Shown: positions 53,656 to 62,971 of the stretch, one piece after another
Layout of the letters: every line of letters begins with the position of its first letter
Position numbering within the stretch: the first letter of the stretch is position 1
Source: Gari tellinella
Taxonomy: Eukaryota; Mollusca; Bivalvia; Cardiida; Psammobiidae
Length of the DNA stretch: 64,000 nt
Direction: 5' to 3'
Assembly: GCA_922989275.2 (NCBI GenBank)
Contig: OV277863.1
Coordinates: 20,178,001 to 20,242,000 of the forward strand
The notes under the pieces: model-generated
What the model saw: only the letters and a program-made list of their open reading frames with translations
The model's database searches: none
Told to the model about the DNA's origin: nothing
Position numbers and translations under genes: made by a program

Positions 53656-53762
53656 GCACCCTATAAATGCATACTATTCCTACACTGGAAAACAACAGCA
53701 AGGATAAGGTGAAATGAATAAGATATATCCGTACATGTCACCATTTATTTAGCCTTTTCCCT

Positions 53763-53832
53763 CCCAATAAACAACAATAATAATATTAATGATAATAGTA
53801 ATAATAATAATAATGATAATAATTAATAGTAA
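53763..53832 (+). repeat. (AAT)n-rich microsatellite
   Basis: Imperfect AATAATAAT run with TGATAAT interruptions. Confidence 0.85.
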
Positions 53833-53865
53833 TATTGACAATGTTGGTACAAATGTAATCACACA

Positions 53866-54101
53866 TACAGTGGAGAATCTGTTATTCGTTCCCGTTTAAA
53901 CGCAAACGTACGCAAACGCAAATCACTAAAACGTAGAAAAGTACAACTTTTGGACAATTCTGATAATTCATCTTTATCTTGGTTGTAAACAATTTGGAGC
54001 CTGATCAGACGCCGGGTTACCCGGCGTCTGATCTGGCTCCAAACTGTTTGCACTGCAAATAATAGTTTTAGCGTAAACGCGTTAACGTTTTCTCCACTGT
54101 A
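53866..54101 (+). mobile_element. MITE family A, right-arm deletion
   Basis: TACAGTGGAGAATCTG left. Good hairpin. GCGTAAACGCGTTAACG: the TTATTGGGAAAGAA segment of the right arm is missing. TTCTCCACTGTA end. Confidence 0.9.
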
Positions 54102-54289
54102 CAGTCGATAAAACGTTGATCTTAACCAATATCAAGATCTTATAGGACAGACGCTTATTTAATGCATGCTAATAATAAATGCAGAAAGCCCAAAACTGAG
54201 CTTTTCGCAATACAGTAAAACCCCTCTAAATCAGAACCTCTAAATACCGGAATTCTCTCTAAACCGGACAAAAACTTGGTCCCGATTCC

Positions 54290-54510
54290 CACTCATTTTT
54301 ACGCCTTTGATTTATTCCTTCACTGAAGAAAATACATTAATGAACATATATTATCAGACATATGTTCTATATCCTAGCAAATGATAGCTTAAAGCAGGTT
54401 GAAAATAAAGCAGAATGCGCCTTAAGGCTCATTCTGCTTTACTTTCAACCTGCTTTAAGTGGTCAGCTACCTTCGATACTAGAAACAAGCTATGGATTAA
54501 AACCCCTATA
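54290..54510 (-). mobile_element. MITE family G nested in C-like element
   Basis: TTTACGCCTTTGATTTATTC, CTAGCAAATGATAGCTTAAA, strong hairpin (GCGCCTTAAGGCTC), AGAAACAAGCTATGGATTAA. Confidence 0.8.
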
Positions 54511-54591
54511 AACCGGAAACCCCTCTAAACCGGATGTTTTTGTTGTCCCCACACACTGTACTGTTTTCTTGCATCCCTTGAAAGCTTTCAT

Positions 54592-54803
54592 ATACGTACG
54601 CAAACGCAAAACACTAAAACGTAGAAAAGTACAACTTTTGGACTATTCTGATAATTTATCTTTATCTTGGTGGCAAACAGTTCGGAGCCTGATCAGACGC
54701 CGGGTTACCCGGCGTCTGATCTGGCTCCAAACTGTTTGCAGTGAAAATAATAGTTTTAGCGTAAACGCGTTTATTGGGAAAGAATAACGTTTTCTCCACT
54801 GTA
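54592..54803 (+). mobile_element. MITE family A, left terminus missing
   Basis: It begins at ACGTACGCAAACGCAAAACA in the left arm. Perfect hairpin and right end (TTTTCTCCACTGTA). Confidence 0.88.
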
Positions 54804-55022
54804 ATACAATAATAATAATAAAGACTTTATTTAACGAGAGAACTCATTTGGTAAAGACCAATCTTCCATGAGGCCCTCAACATATAATTATACAAGTACG
54901 TAAAACAAAAGGCATTTCATACAAAACAAATAATTAACAACTATTAGCGATTTTGAACGCACAACTCTTTTGTGAAAGAGCGCTATATAAATCATGCATA
55001 ATAATAATAATAATAATAATAA
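54804..55022 (-). mobile_element. short non-LTR/SINE-like element
   Basis: Starts AATAATAATAATAAAGACTT. Ends GAGCGCTATATAAATCATGC followed by (AAT)n. The GCGCTATATAAAT plus (AAT)n end is common at retroelement 3' tails; orientation is uncertain. Part of the same sequence is captured in the satellite at 14-20 kb. Confidence 0.6.
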
Positions 55023-55298
55023 TCCGGAAATCTCTCTTATCCGGAAAACTCTGTAAACAAGAAAACCCAAGTTCTGAATCCTGAAAAGTCTCTAACGCGA
55101 ACATTGTTCAGTCCGAAAGGGTTCTGTTTTCAGAGGTTCAACTGTAAATTCTATAGCACACGTGTTTCACGAATTTACATTTACATGTAGTATTTGTGTT
55201 GTTTTCTCATTTAGAATATATTTAGAGTATAAACAGAACATAATATATAATAAATTACTTTTTAACTATCTATGCTCCATTCAGGTGTTAATGAGACG

Positions 55299-55563
55299 TA
55301 CAGTGGGGAAGACGTTATTCTTTCCCAATAAACGCGTTACGCTAAATCTATTACATTGCGTATTTCCATTGCACACAGTTTGGAGCCAGATCAGACGCCT
55401 GGGAACCCGACGTCTGCGTAACGCGGCGTCTGATCAGGATCAAAACTGTTTTCCACTTGTTTTGAAATTACGTCAGTTATAAAACTGTCTTAAATCTAAC
55501 TTTAAAAACGATATTGCAGACAACAATATTGAAGCAGAGGACATTATGGGGATGAAGGGGTAA
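55299..55563 (+). mobile_element. chimeric MITE: family A left, family E right
   Basis: TACAGTGGGGAAGACG and CCCAATAAACGCGTTACGC are family A. After the hairpin (GGAGCCAGATCAGACGCC ... then GCGTAACGCGGCGTCTGATC) it becomes family E (AACGATATTGCAGACAACAA, GATGAAGGGGTAA). The switch is inside the hairpin. Confidence 0.85.
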
Positions 55564-55740
55564 CAACCTCACGATAAATTTGATCATGAAAGGGTTAAAC
55601 AATCATAGACTATGTACCTTAAGAAATTGTTTCTATATTCTAGCAGTTAGTAGCTTACAGCACATGGCTACCACAAGTTTGTAATAAAAATCCTAAGATT
55701 TCCAAATTTTCAAGCGCGATTTTTGGAATTGTACCTTTAA

Positions 55741-55870
55741 CCCTTTCGCTGAACAGATTTACTTACATATTTATGCAACCAGTTAAAATCCAGATCAGAC
55801 GCCGCGTTCCGCGGTGTCTGATCTGGATCTTAACTGTTTGACACTCATGTCAATATTTCGTAAGTAAAAA
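55741..55870 (+). mobile_element. MITE family E, left arm and hairpin
   Basis: TTAA at 55737. CCCTTTCGCTGAACAG left. Hairpin GCCGCGTTCCGCGG. Joins K-like sequence near 55870. Confidence 0.7.
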
Positions 55871-55879
55871 TGCATAAAA

Positions 55880-56041
55880 TTCCAAATATTGAAAATAAGA
55901 GCAGAAATCCGAAGATTTCGGAAAAGAAATCCGTAGGTCCGGAAAAATTCAGAAAAATCCGGAAAAATCTGGAGAAATGGCAGCCCTGACAGCATGGTCT
56001 CCTGTCTTCAAAATTGAAAACAGTCTGTGGGAACTGGGTTA
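55880..56041 (+). mobile_element. family K right end and family G right end
   Basis: AAATCCGGAAAAATCTGGAG to ATGGCAGCCCTG matches the K terminus. A matching K-like arm (GGCTACCACAAGTTTG) at 55666 may be the other end, so E and part of G may be inside K. CTCCTGTCTTCAAAATTGAA and GGGAACTGGGTTAA are family G. Confidence 0.5.
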
Positions 56042-56630
56042 AATCAGACGATAAAGGTGAAGACGGGTGAACTGAAAGGCAAAACTAGTTTACATGTACT
56101 TAACTGCACAGGAATAAGACTGCTAATAGCACGGTACTATATAAATATTTACAGCATACAAGAAATACTAGGTGCATGTTTTATTTCCCTTCATATGTTC
56201 GTAATTGCTGCTCAATTCATTCGCGAGAATTTACTGGAATATGTTCTGAATGTCCTTTATGCAACTGAGACTGATTCGCTTGGCACTTGTCACTTGCCAC
56301 TTGTTTGGACCCAACTTAAACGTAACAGAGCCTTAATATGGTACCATACTACGTCTTAATTGAATATTTGTGTACATGTAATGTTTGTTGTTTCCATGGG
56401 AGAAAAATGTTCAAACTTTTACAAATGTATCAGAAGGCAATGACGATGCATACGAGTATCCAGTTCTTTAAAGAATACCAAAGAGTTATAGCTTGAAGAA
56501 TCTGTAGATAACTATTTTGGAGAGGTAGGCAATTTGTTCAACGCACTTTGAAGTTTAAGATACTTCAAAAGTATAACCATTTATTCACCCACCCCCACCC
56601 CCCCCCCCCCCCCTTGGAAATGTTGACCCT
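56042..56630. other. unexplained stretch with 110-codon open frame
   Basis: The frame at 56027-56359 (plus) starts within the G end and shows no recognised domain; codon choice is not distinctive. It is flanked by no splice or poly(A) signal that I can defend. Not called as a gene. A poly-C run of 16 lies at 56598-56613. Confidence 0.3.
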
Positions 56631-56632
56631 TG

Positions 56633-56842
56633 TACAGTGGAGAATACGTTTTACAGGTTCTTTGTAATAATTCAGATTTGATTCTGGGCTCAATTCTGAC
56701 CAATAAAATGCTTGAAAACGATTTCAGACTCAATTCAAACGCTAAATATAAGCATGGACCCTACTTCAAACTGTTTAAACAGACTTAAGGATTTTAAAAA
56801 ATAATCGCGCTTATTGGGAAAGAGATACATCTTCCCCGGTAT
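56633..56842 (+). mobile_element. MITE family A whose core is replaced by family I
   Basis: TACAGTGGAGAATACGTTTT left. One arm of family I (GGGCTCAATTCTGACCAATA) in place of the hairpin. CGCGCTTATTGGGAAAGAG and CATCTTCCCCGGTA right. Confidence 0.65.
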
Positions 56843-56929
56843 ATATGCATGTAGATACCAAACTGTCACGTTATGCTTCATCCCTAAGAGAGATTTCTGC
56901 TTTACCTTTCAGTATTCTTTAAGCTGTTA

Positions 56930-57045
56930 TCAATGTGGCTAATGGGGCTTTCTGTTTAACTGGCACCTCGCTTTAAGCAGTCACCTGTCACAAACACCTT
57001 TTGATTTTAAAAAATTCAGTGGTGGTAATAGAGAAGTTCAACTGT
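56930..57045 (+). mobile_element. MITE family C, right half
   Basis: AATGGGGCTTTCTGTTTAAC, CACCTCGCTTTAAGCAGTC, GGTAATAGAGAAGTTCAACTG. Confidence 0.7.
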
Positions 57046-57359
57046 ATATTTATGTGTTGATGTTGTACAGTGTAGAAAACGTTATTTTTCCCAATAAACG
57101 CCATTACGCTAAACCTATTATTTCCATTGCTAACAGTTTTGAGCCAGATCAGACGGGTAACACGGCGTCTGATCAGGCTCAAAACTGTTTGCCACTCAGA
57201 TAACGAGAGCACCGCAAACGGATGCTGGACGCTCGACTTTCATATACTTGAGACGGCTACATTTTCCAAACTAGGTGTTTAATGCCCTCTTGATCATAGA
57301 AGTTTGTAAGCAACAACAACCCAAACATACTTGGACAGTCTACATTACATATAAAGTAA

Positions 57360-58040
57360 AACTATACGTCATCACAAGGACAATATCTTTGCCTGCTTTA
57401 CCTGCCTTGTTGTAATGAGTTTTGATACTAAACAAGTATTCAAATATATTGGAAGTTTGAAATTAATAACTAAATTTCTGAGTCAAAACAAGGACAACAA
57501 CTCTGAAACTGAACATGAATTCAAAGTTTCGAGTTAATACCTATGGAAGTTAATGAGAAATCTAATTAAATTCTAAGTCAAACAAGGGCAATTACTGAGG
57601 AATCACAAAACCCAGGGTTACCTGCCTTCTTGTAATAAGTTGTCCTTTTGCTACTAAACAAGTTATTAAAGTTTTAAGTTAATACCTATGGTAGTTATTG
57701 AGAAATTTTAATTTACAAATTTTATGTAAATAAAAACAAGAGCAATTACTCTGGAATCGCAAATCACAGAGTTACCTACCTTGTTGTAATGAGTTGCCCT
57801 TTTGCTATTTAACAAATAGTTTAAGTATCAATTTAATATCTTTCATAGTTATTAAGATATTTCAATTTACAAAATGTAAATAAATGAAACAAGGGCAATA
57901 ACTCCTGAATGACAAATCTCATGGTTACCTGCCTTGTTGTAATGAGTTGCCCTTTTGGTACTTAACAAGTATTCAACGTTTCAAGTTAATATCTTTCATA
58001 GATATTTAGATATGTTAATTTAAATATTTAAAGCGCATTG
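57360..58040 (+). repeat. tandem repeat, about 154-bp unit
   Basis: ACAAGGGCAATAACT-type starts at 57582, 57736 and 57889, 153-154 bp apart; 57488 is a shortened unit. GTTACCTGCCTTGTTGTAAT and TTCAAAGTTTCAAGTTAATA are conserved. The array resumes at 60759. Confidence 0.85.
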
Positions 58041-58427
58041 TGTTTTGGGGAAACCTGCATAAAACGGTTGATTGGGGTCCCATTAGAACTACATGGGACG
58101 TGATTCTTTCACAAAAAGCGGCTTTATCTAAGAAATTCGCTTTTTAATTTATTTTTTTTAATTTATGGATATAACTTCCAATTAATTTGACATTGTGAAC
58201 AGAAAGAAAGACAACTCTGTAGATACAGGGCTCCAGATAAGGGGAGTATTTCGAAAACTAAACTCTTTATTTCTGCTTTTAAACCCAATGGTGTCATACT
58301 CATTAGAATTGTCTCGAAGAGACAGTTTAATCAGTAGTAACACCATAGCATTCGGTGCTGAAATGGGTGAGAAAATGTTGGATTTGTTCAGTTTATTCCA
58401 CTTATCTGGAGCGCTGAAATGAAGAAG
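58041..58427. other. non-repeat segment between arrays
   Basis: A 75-codon open frame at 58195-58422 (plus) has no recognised domain. No other feature. Confidence 0.3.
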
Positions 58428-58431
58428 TTAA

Positions 58432-58600
58432 CCCTTATTCTGCTGCACAGACGTCTGCTTTGACATTATCGTCTGCAAAATTTGTTCAGTTTAATGCATT
58501 GTTTTAATTAAAGAAACCTTAAGACGAGTGTCAAACAGTTTGGATCCAGATGAGACGCCGCGTTACGCGGCGTCTTTCTAGATTCAAACAGTTTGTAAAC
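58432..58600 (+). mobile_element. MITE family E within the 3.9-kb block
   Basis: TTAA at 58428. CCTTATTCTGCTGCACAGAC left. Hairpin CAAACAGTTTGGATCCAGAT with GCCGCGTTACGCGGC. Right arm truncated. Confidence 0.75.
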
Positions 58601-60480
58601 TCTGTTTCAGCCTTGTCCGCTCTGTAACTCAAACACTTCTTTTTGGATCTTCACTAAACTTGCTACAAATGTTTATTGGTATAGAATCTAGGTCAGGTTC
58701 AATAACTAGCCAAATCGCATAAGGCAAGTCTGAGTTATTGCCCTTGAATAATTAAAAATGACCGTTTCAGCATTTTCTGCTCTCTAACACAAACTTGCTG
58801 ACAATGTGTATTGGTATTAAATCTACGTCAAGAAAAAAATCGAATACAGTTGAATGAAAATCCTTCAAGAGGTAAAGGAGAAATGGAGTGGTAATTTATT
58901 ACTTAACTTATTACCAACACGACTACGATGAAGCACATGCAACCATTGACCAAATATTTGGCTAAAATAGAATAAAAACTGGTCCTTTTACAGAGTGGAC
59001 AGGGCAAAATTAGGATAAAATAGCAAACTTTTAAAAATTGAAGAAACATAACTCCAACATGCCTTCGGCGATTTGGGTATTTATAGAACTGGACCAAGAT
59101 TTTATACAAATATTATTTTCAGCAAATTTGGTGAAGATCCAATTAAAACTGTTTGAGTCAGAAAGCTGACAAGCCTGGAGTAGTCAATTTTAGTCATTCA
59201 AGGGCAATAACTCCAACATGCCTTGTGCGATTTTGGTAGTTAAGATGATTTTTGACCTATATTTTATATCAATAAACATTTTCAACAAGTTTGGTGAATA
59301 TCTGATGAATATTGTATGTGTTAGAAAGCAAAAAATGCTGAAACATTCATTTTTAATACTTAAAGGGCAAAACCTCAGACATGCCTTTTGCGATTTTAGT
59401 AGTATTGATACCAAACCTTGATTTTATATACAATGTAAATAAACATTTTCAGCAAGTTTGGTGAAAATCAATAAAAAAAAGTATTTGTGTTAGAGAGCAA
59501 AAAATGGTGAAAGAGTCCTTTTTAATACATAAAGGGCAATAACTCAGATAATCCTTATGGGATTTTAATCACACTAGACCTAGAATCTATATAAATAAAG
59601 AATATCAGCAAGTTTGGCGAATATCCGATGAAAACTCTTTGTGTTAGAGAGCAAAAAAGGCTGAAACAGCCATTTTTTAATAATTAAAGGGCTATTACCC
59701 CGACATGCCTTATGCGATTTTAGTAGGATTCAAAATTAACCTTGATTTTATATTGATGAAAACTTTCAGCAAGTTTGGTGAAGATTAAAAAAAAGTATTT
59801 GTGTTAGAGTGCAAAACTTGCTGAAAACAGTCATTTTTAATACATAAAGGGCAAAAACTCAGATATGCCGCCTGCGAATTTTGTAATAATCAAACTAGAC
59901 CTAAATTTTATATTATTAAACATTTTCAGCAAGTTTAGTGAATATACGATAAAAACTGTTTGTGTTAGAGTGCAACATGACTAAAACAGTCATTTTTTAT
60001 TAATAAACAGGCAATCACTCAGATATATCTTATGCGCTTTTAGTAGTAATCAAACTAAACCTTGATTTTATATCAATAAACATTTTCAGCAAGTTTGGTG
60101 AAGATCCAATAAAACGTATTTGTGTTAGAGAGCAAAACTTGCTGAAAACAGTCATTTTTAATACTTACATGGCAAAAACTCAGATATGCCACATGCGATT
60201 TTGTAGTAATCAATATGGACCTAGATGTTATATTAATAAATATTTTGAGCAAGTTTAGTAAATATCCGATAAAAACTGGTTGTGTTAGAGTGCAAAAATG
60301 ACTGAAACAGTCATTTTTATTAATTAACAGGCAATAACTCAAAAATACCTTATGCGATTTTAGTAGTAATCAAACTAAACCTTGATTTTATATCAATGAA
60401 CATTTTCAGCAAGTTTGTGGAAGATCGGATAAAAAATATTCGAGTTACAGAGCGGACAAAAAAGTGTGATAGTCTAACTG
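58601..60480 (+). repeat. tandem repeat, 160-bp unit
   Basis: The AGCAAGTTTGGTGAA landmark falls at 59451, 59607, 59768, 59928, 60088, 60248 and 60408, an almost exact 160-bp step. Diverged units extend left to about 58650. The unit also has TGTGTTAGAGAGCAAAA, AAAGGGCAATAACTCAGA and TATGCGATTTTAGTAGTAAT. Open frames on either strand (for example 60073-60342) are products of the repeat. Confidence 0.92.
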
Positions 60481-60719
60481 ACTGATAATGGACGGGCGGA
60501 GATAGATACGGTTGCACAGTGTGACGTTGATTCCGGCTGTATCACGTGATACTAAGCCGTGTGGTAATGTTTATGTCAGACGTTCTATTTTCGGTTTGTT
60601 ATGATTTTAAATCGCCCTTTTTGGTGATTTAGGTCCGTCTTCATCATTTCATAGATCAGTTTGGCCCATAAGAATGTTCAAACATTATTATTAACCGTTA
60701 TTGTATTTCAGACATTAAG

Positions 60720-61060
60720 AAAAGGTCTGAAAACACAATGGGACTTTAAGTAAATAAAACAAGGGCAATAACTCTGGAATCACAAATCTCAGAGTTACCT
60801 ACCTTATTGTTATGAGTTGCTCTTTAGATACTAAATAAGTATTTAAAGTTTCAAGTTAATATCTTTCATAGTTATTAAGATATTTCAATTTATAAATTTT
60901 AGATAAATGAAACAAGGGCAATAACTCTGGAATGACAAATCTCAGGGTTATCTGACTTGTTGTTATTAATTTACCTTTTGATACTTAACAAGTATTCAAA
61001 GTTTCAAATGGATACCTTTGATAGTTATTGAGAAATGATGTCTTACAAAAACCTTATTCT
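60720..61060 (+). repeat. tandem repeat, about 154-bp unit, second block
   Basis: ACAAGGGCAATAACTCTGGA at 60759 and 60912 (153 bp). Same unit as at 57.4-58.0 kb, so the 160-bp array and neighbours interrupt one 154-bp array. Confidence 0.85.
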
Positions 61061-61259
61061 AAAAACTTAACCGACGAAAACGCTGACGCAGACGCAGACG
61101 ACAGAGTGACGACAATAGCTCGACTTTTCGAAAAAGTCGAGCTAAAAATGCATCGTAAAAATGTCCCAAAAATGTTATTTTCTACATTTGAGTGTTTTGC
61201 GTTTGCTTTCGTTTACGTTTAAACGGGAAAGAATAACGTTTTCTCCTCTGTAGTTACAG

Positions 61260-61620
61260 TTTCAGCAGACCTAAGTCGCTACATGTAGACACAGGTCGAT
61301 GAAAAATTGTAGTCAACATCTCTCTATATGTATTATTCACTACATGGTAATCTAAAAGGCCTCTTGTTGATCATAAATCATGGTCCAAAATAAACTTGCC
61401 GCTAATCTCATAAATATACCATAGCGGTGCCAAAATGACATGTTCGATTAACTCTTTCTGTCTGTGTCTCTCCCCTTCTTTGTCTGTCTGTATGTCTGTC
61501 TGTCTGTCAGAAACTTATCTTATCTGGCTCCAAACTATATTTGGCAATCATTCTGTTGTTCAAAAGGAGTATAGTGCATTGATGTTGGTACCATGACGTT
61601 GGCATATTATCCTAGGTTTT
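61260..61620. other. intergenic, TCTG microsatellite
   Basis: (TCTG)n-like tract at about 61480-61508. No gene. Confidence 0.6.
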
Positions 61621-61637
61621 ACAGTACATGTACATAT

Positions 61638-61872
61638 AAGCTTCGATATCTCAAACTCACGTTTAAAGTATTTCAAAGTTAAACGTGGCTAAGCCACGTT
61701 TTAACGTTTAAATAAGGATGGTTCGGCTTCATGCAGCCATGTTTAAGCCACGCATTAATTTTGAACTGAGGATATATTTGACCAAAGCGAGGTACACATA
61801 ATGAAATTCAGACTGTAAAAATACTTGAACATTCGAGTCATGCAAGTTCGAGCAATCGCGGTTCGAATGTGT
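61638..61872 (+). mobile_element. MITE family B, decayed full-length copy
   Basis: AAGCTTCGATATCTCAAACT left, palindromic AACGTGGCTAAGCCACGTTT, GAGCAATCGCGGTTCGAATG right. Confidence 0.7.
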
Positions 61873-61930
61873 TTGCAAATACAAACCAACTCATCTGTAC
61901 AGGCAACACTGAAAGTTTAATTGTGCATCA

Positions 61931-62180
61931 TACAGTGGAGAATCTGTTATTCTTTCCCGTTTAAACGCAAACGTACGCAAACGCAAAGCGCTAAAACGTA
62001 GAAAAGAACAACTTTTGGACAATTCTGATATTTCATGTTTATCTTGGTGGCAAACAGTTTGGAGCCTGATCAGACGCCGGGTTACCCGGCGTCTGATCTG
62101 GCTCCAAACTGTTTGCACTGCAAATAATAGTTTTAGCGTAAACGCGTTTATTGGGAAAGAATAACAGATTCTCCACTGTA
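61931..62180 (+). mobile_element. MITE family A, full copy
   Basis: TACAGTGGAGAATCTG and exact inverse. Perfect hairpin 62050-62117. One of the closest copies to the apparent consensus. Confidence 0.96.
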
Positions 62181-62322
62181 CATGTACAGGAACCCTCTAA
62201 TCAGGTTCTGCAATATTTGTCATTTTGCAAAATATTGTTAAAAACAACTCTCAATGATTTAAGATGGACTGAACTTTGTTTGAAACTTGTATTTGTCATT
62301 TTAAAGTTTCAGGGGTAAATGA
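62181..62322 (+). mobile_element. MITE family F, right part
   Basis: CAGGAACCCTCTAATCAGG half hairpin, GATTTAAGATGGACTGAAC, TTTCAGGGGTAAATGAG. TTAA at 62323. Confidence 0.75.
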
Positions 62323-62326
62323 GTTA

Positions 62327-62581
62327 ACACATTCAACATAGCTACGAGTATGCTCGTCATTACAATGTAGCTAACAGAGAACCTATGACGAGTACATTTG
62401 TCCTATGCAAACGGTGTAAATTCTGATTAGAACGTTCTTTTAGGAGCCCTCTTATCAGGTTCTACACTGCTTTTCAATTTGCAATAATTTATTATATTGT
62501 AATCAACCCTAATTAGTCACAAATTGACTAGATTTAATCGGAAATTGGAACTCTCCATCAAAAGTTTCAGGGGTATAAGAG
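62327..62581 (+). mobile_element. MITE family F, full copy sharing TTAA with its neighbour
   Basis: CACATTCAACATAGCTACGA left directly after the shared TTAA. Imperfect hairpin. TTTCAGGGGTATAAGAG and TTAA at 62582. Confidence 0.82.
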
Positions 62582-62726
62582 TTAAGAGGTATAGTCGGTT
62601 CGTATGCATTATTGTAATTTATAAGTGTAGAAAGTTTAATGGAACACTCGAAGCCATCATGAGACTGTTAATAATTCATGTACGCCCTTTCAACATGGTC
62701 TCATTCATCAACCAGGGAGCAAAGTA

Positions 62727-62971
62727 TACAGTGGAGAAGATGCTATTCTTTAAACGCAAACGAAACACAAAAGCATTGCAATAAAATGAAGAAAATGTTA
62801 GTTTTGCGAAATTTCTGACACCTTATATTAATCTGAGAGGGAAACAGTTTGGAGCCTGATCAGACGCCGGGTAACCCGGCGTCTGATCTGGCTCCAAACT
62901 GTTTGCACTAGAAATAATAGTTTTAGCGGGAACGCGTTTATTTTGGGAAGAATGACATCTTCTTTACTTGA
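62727..62971 (+). mobile_element. MITE family A, full copy
   Basis: TACAGTGGAGAAGATG left. Perfect hairpin. Right end ACATCTTCTTTACTTGA decayed. Confidence 0.88.

Larger units (their letters stand above)
54211..55147 (+). mobile_element. family C-like TIR element with nested inserts
   Basis: TACAGTAAAACCCCTCTAAA left with repeated CTCTAAACCGGA motifs. The right end TTTTCAGAGGTTCAACTGTA at 55128-55147 is preceded by TATCCGGAAAACTCTG. Between them lie a G copy, an A copy and a retroelement tail. The CCGGAAA/TCTCTAAAC repeats on both sides support a single interrupted element. Confidence 0.6.
57202..61143. mobile_element. 3.9-kb inserted element of tandem repeats
   Basis: Left boundary region AACGAGAGCACCGCAAACGG with GGACGCTCGACTTT. 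Right boundary CTCGACTTTTCGAAAAAGTC + GAGCT, a perfect hairpin directly before CTAA. It contains two repeat arrays and no transposase. The ends lack matching inverted repeats and no clear target duplication is seen. A 3' hairpin plus CTRR recalls Helitrons, but the 5' end does not fit cleanly. Confidence 0.55.
57066..61252 (-). mobile_element. MITE family A split by a 3.9-kb block
   Basis: The left half with hairpin (TACAGTGTAGAAAACG to TTTGCCACTCAGAT) ends at 57201. The right half (AAAAATGCATCGTAAAAATG to CGTTTTCTCCTCTGTA) runs 61144-61252. Together they make one ordinary copy, with the usual junction near CACTCAGATGAAAATAG. Confidence 0.85.

Noticed and set aside
56027..56359. 110-codon open frame
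   Set aside because: Starts in the right end of a family G copy; no motif. Length is within chance for AT-rich sequence of this size.
60073..60342. Open frame with repeated 'FCHVSIKND/LLINKNDCF' text
   Set aside because: Internal repetition equals the 160-bp tandem unit; it is repeat translation.
2397..62118. Many similar short open frames reading 'QTVWSQIRRRVTRRLIRLQTVCHQDK...' and 'YSGESVILSRLNANVRKRKALKRRK'
   Set aside because: Every one is a translation of the family A hairpin and arms, on either strand. Because the hairpin is palindromic, both strands give frames. Similarity between them reflects repeat copies, not a protein family.
62524..62784. 86-codon open frame before the LINE remnant
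   Set aside because: Runs from the right end of a family F copy into the left end of family A; no LINE or other motif in between.
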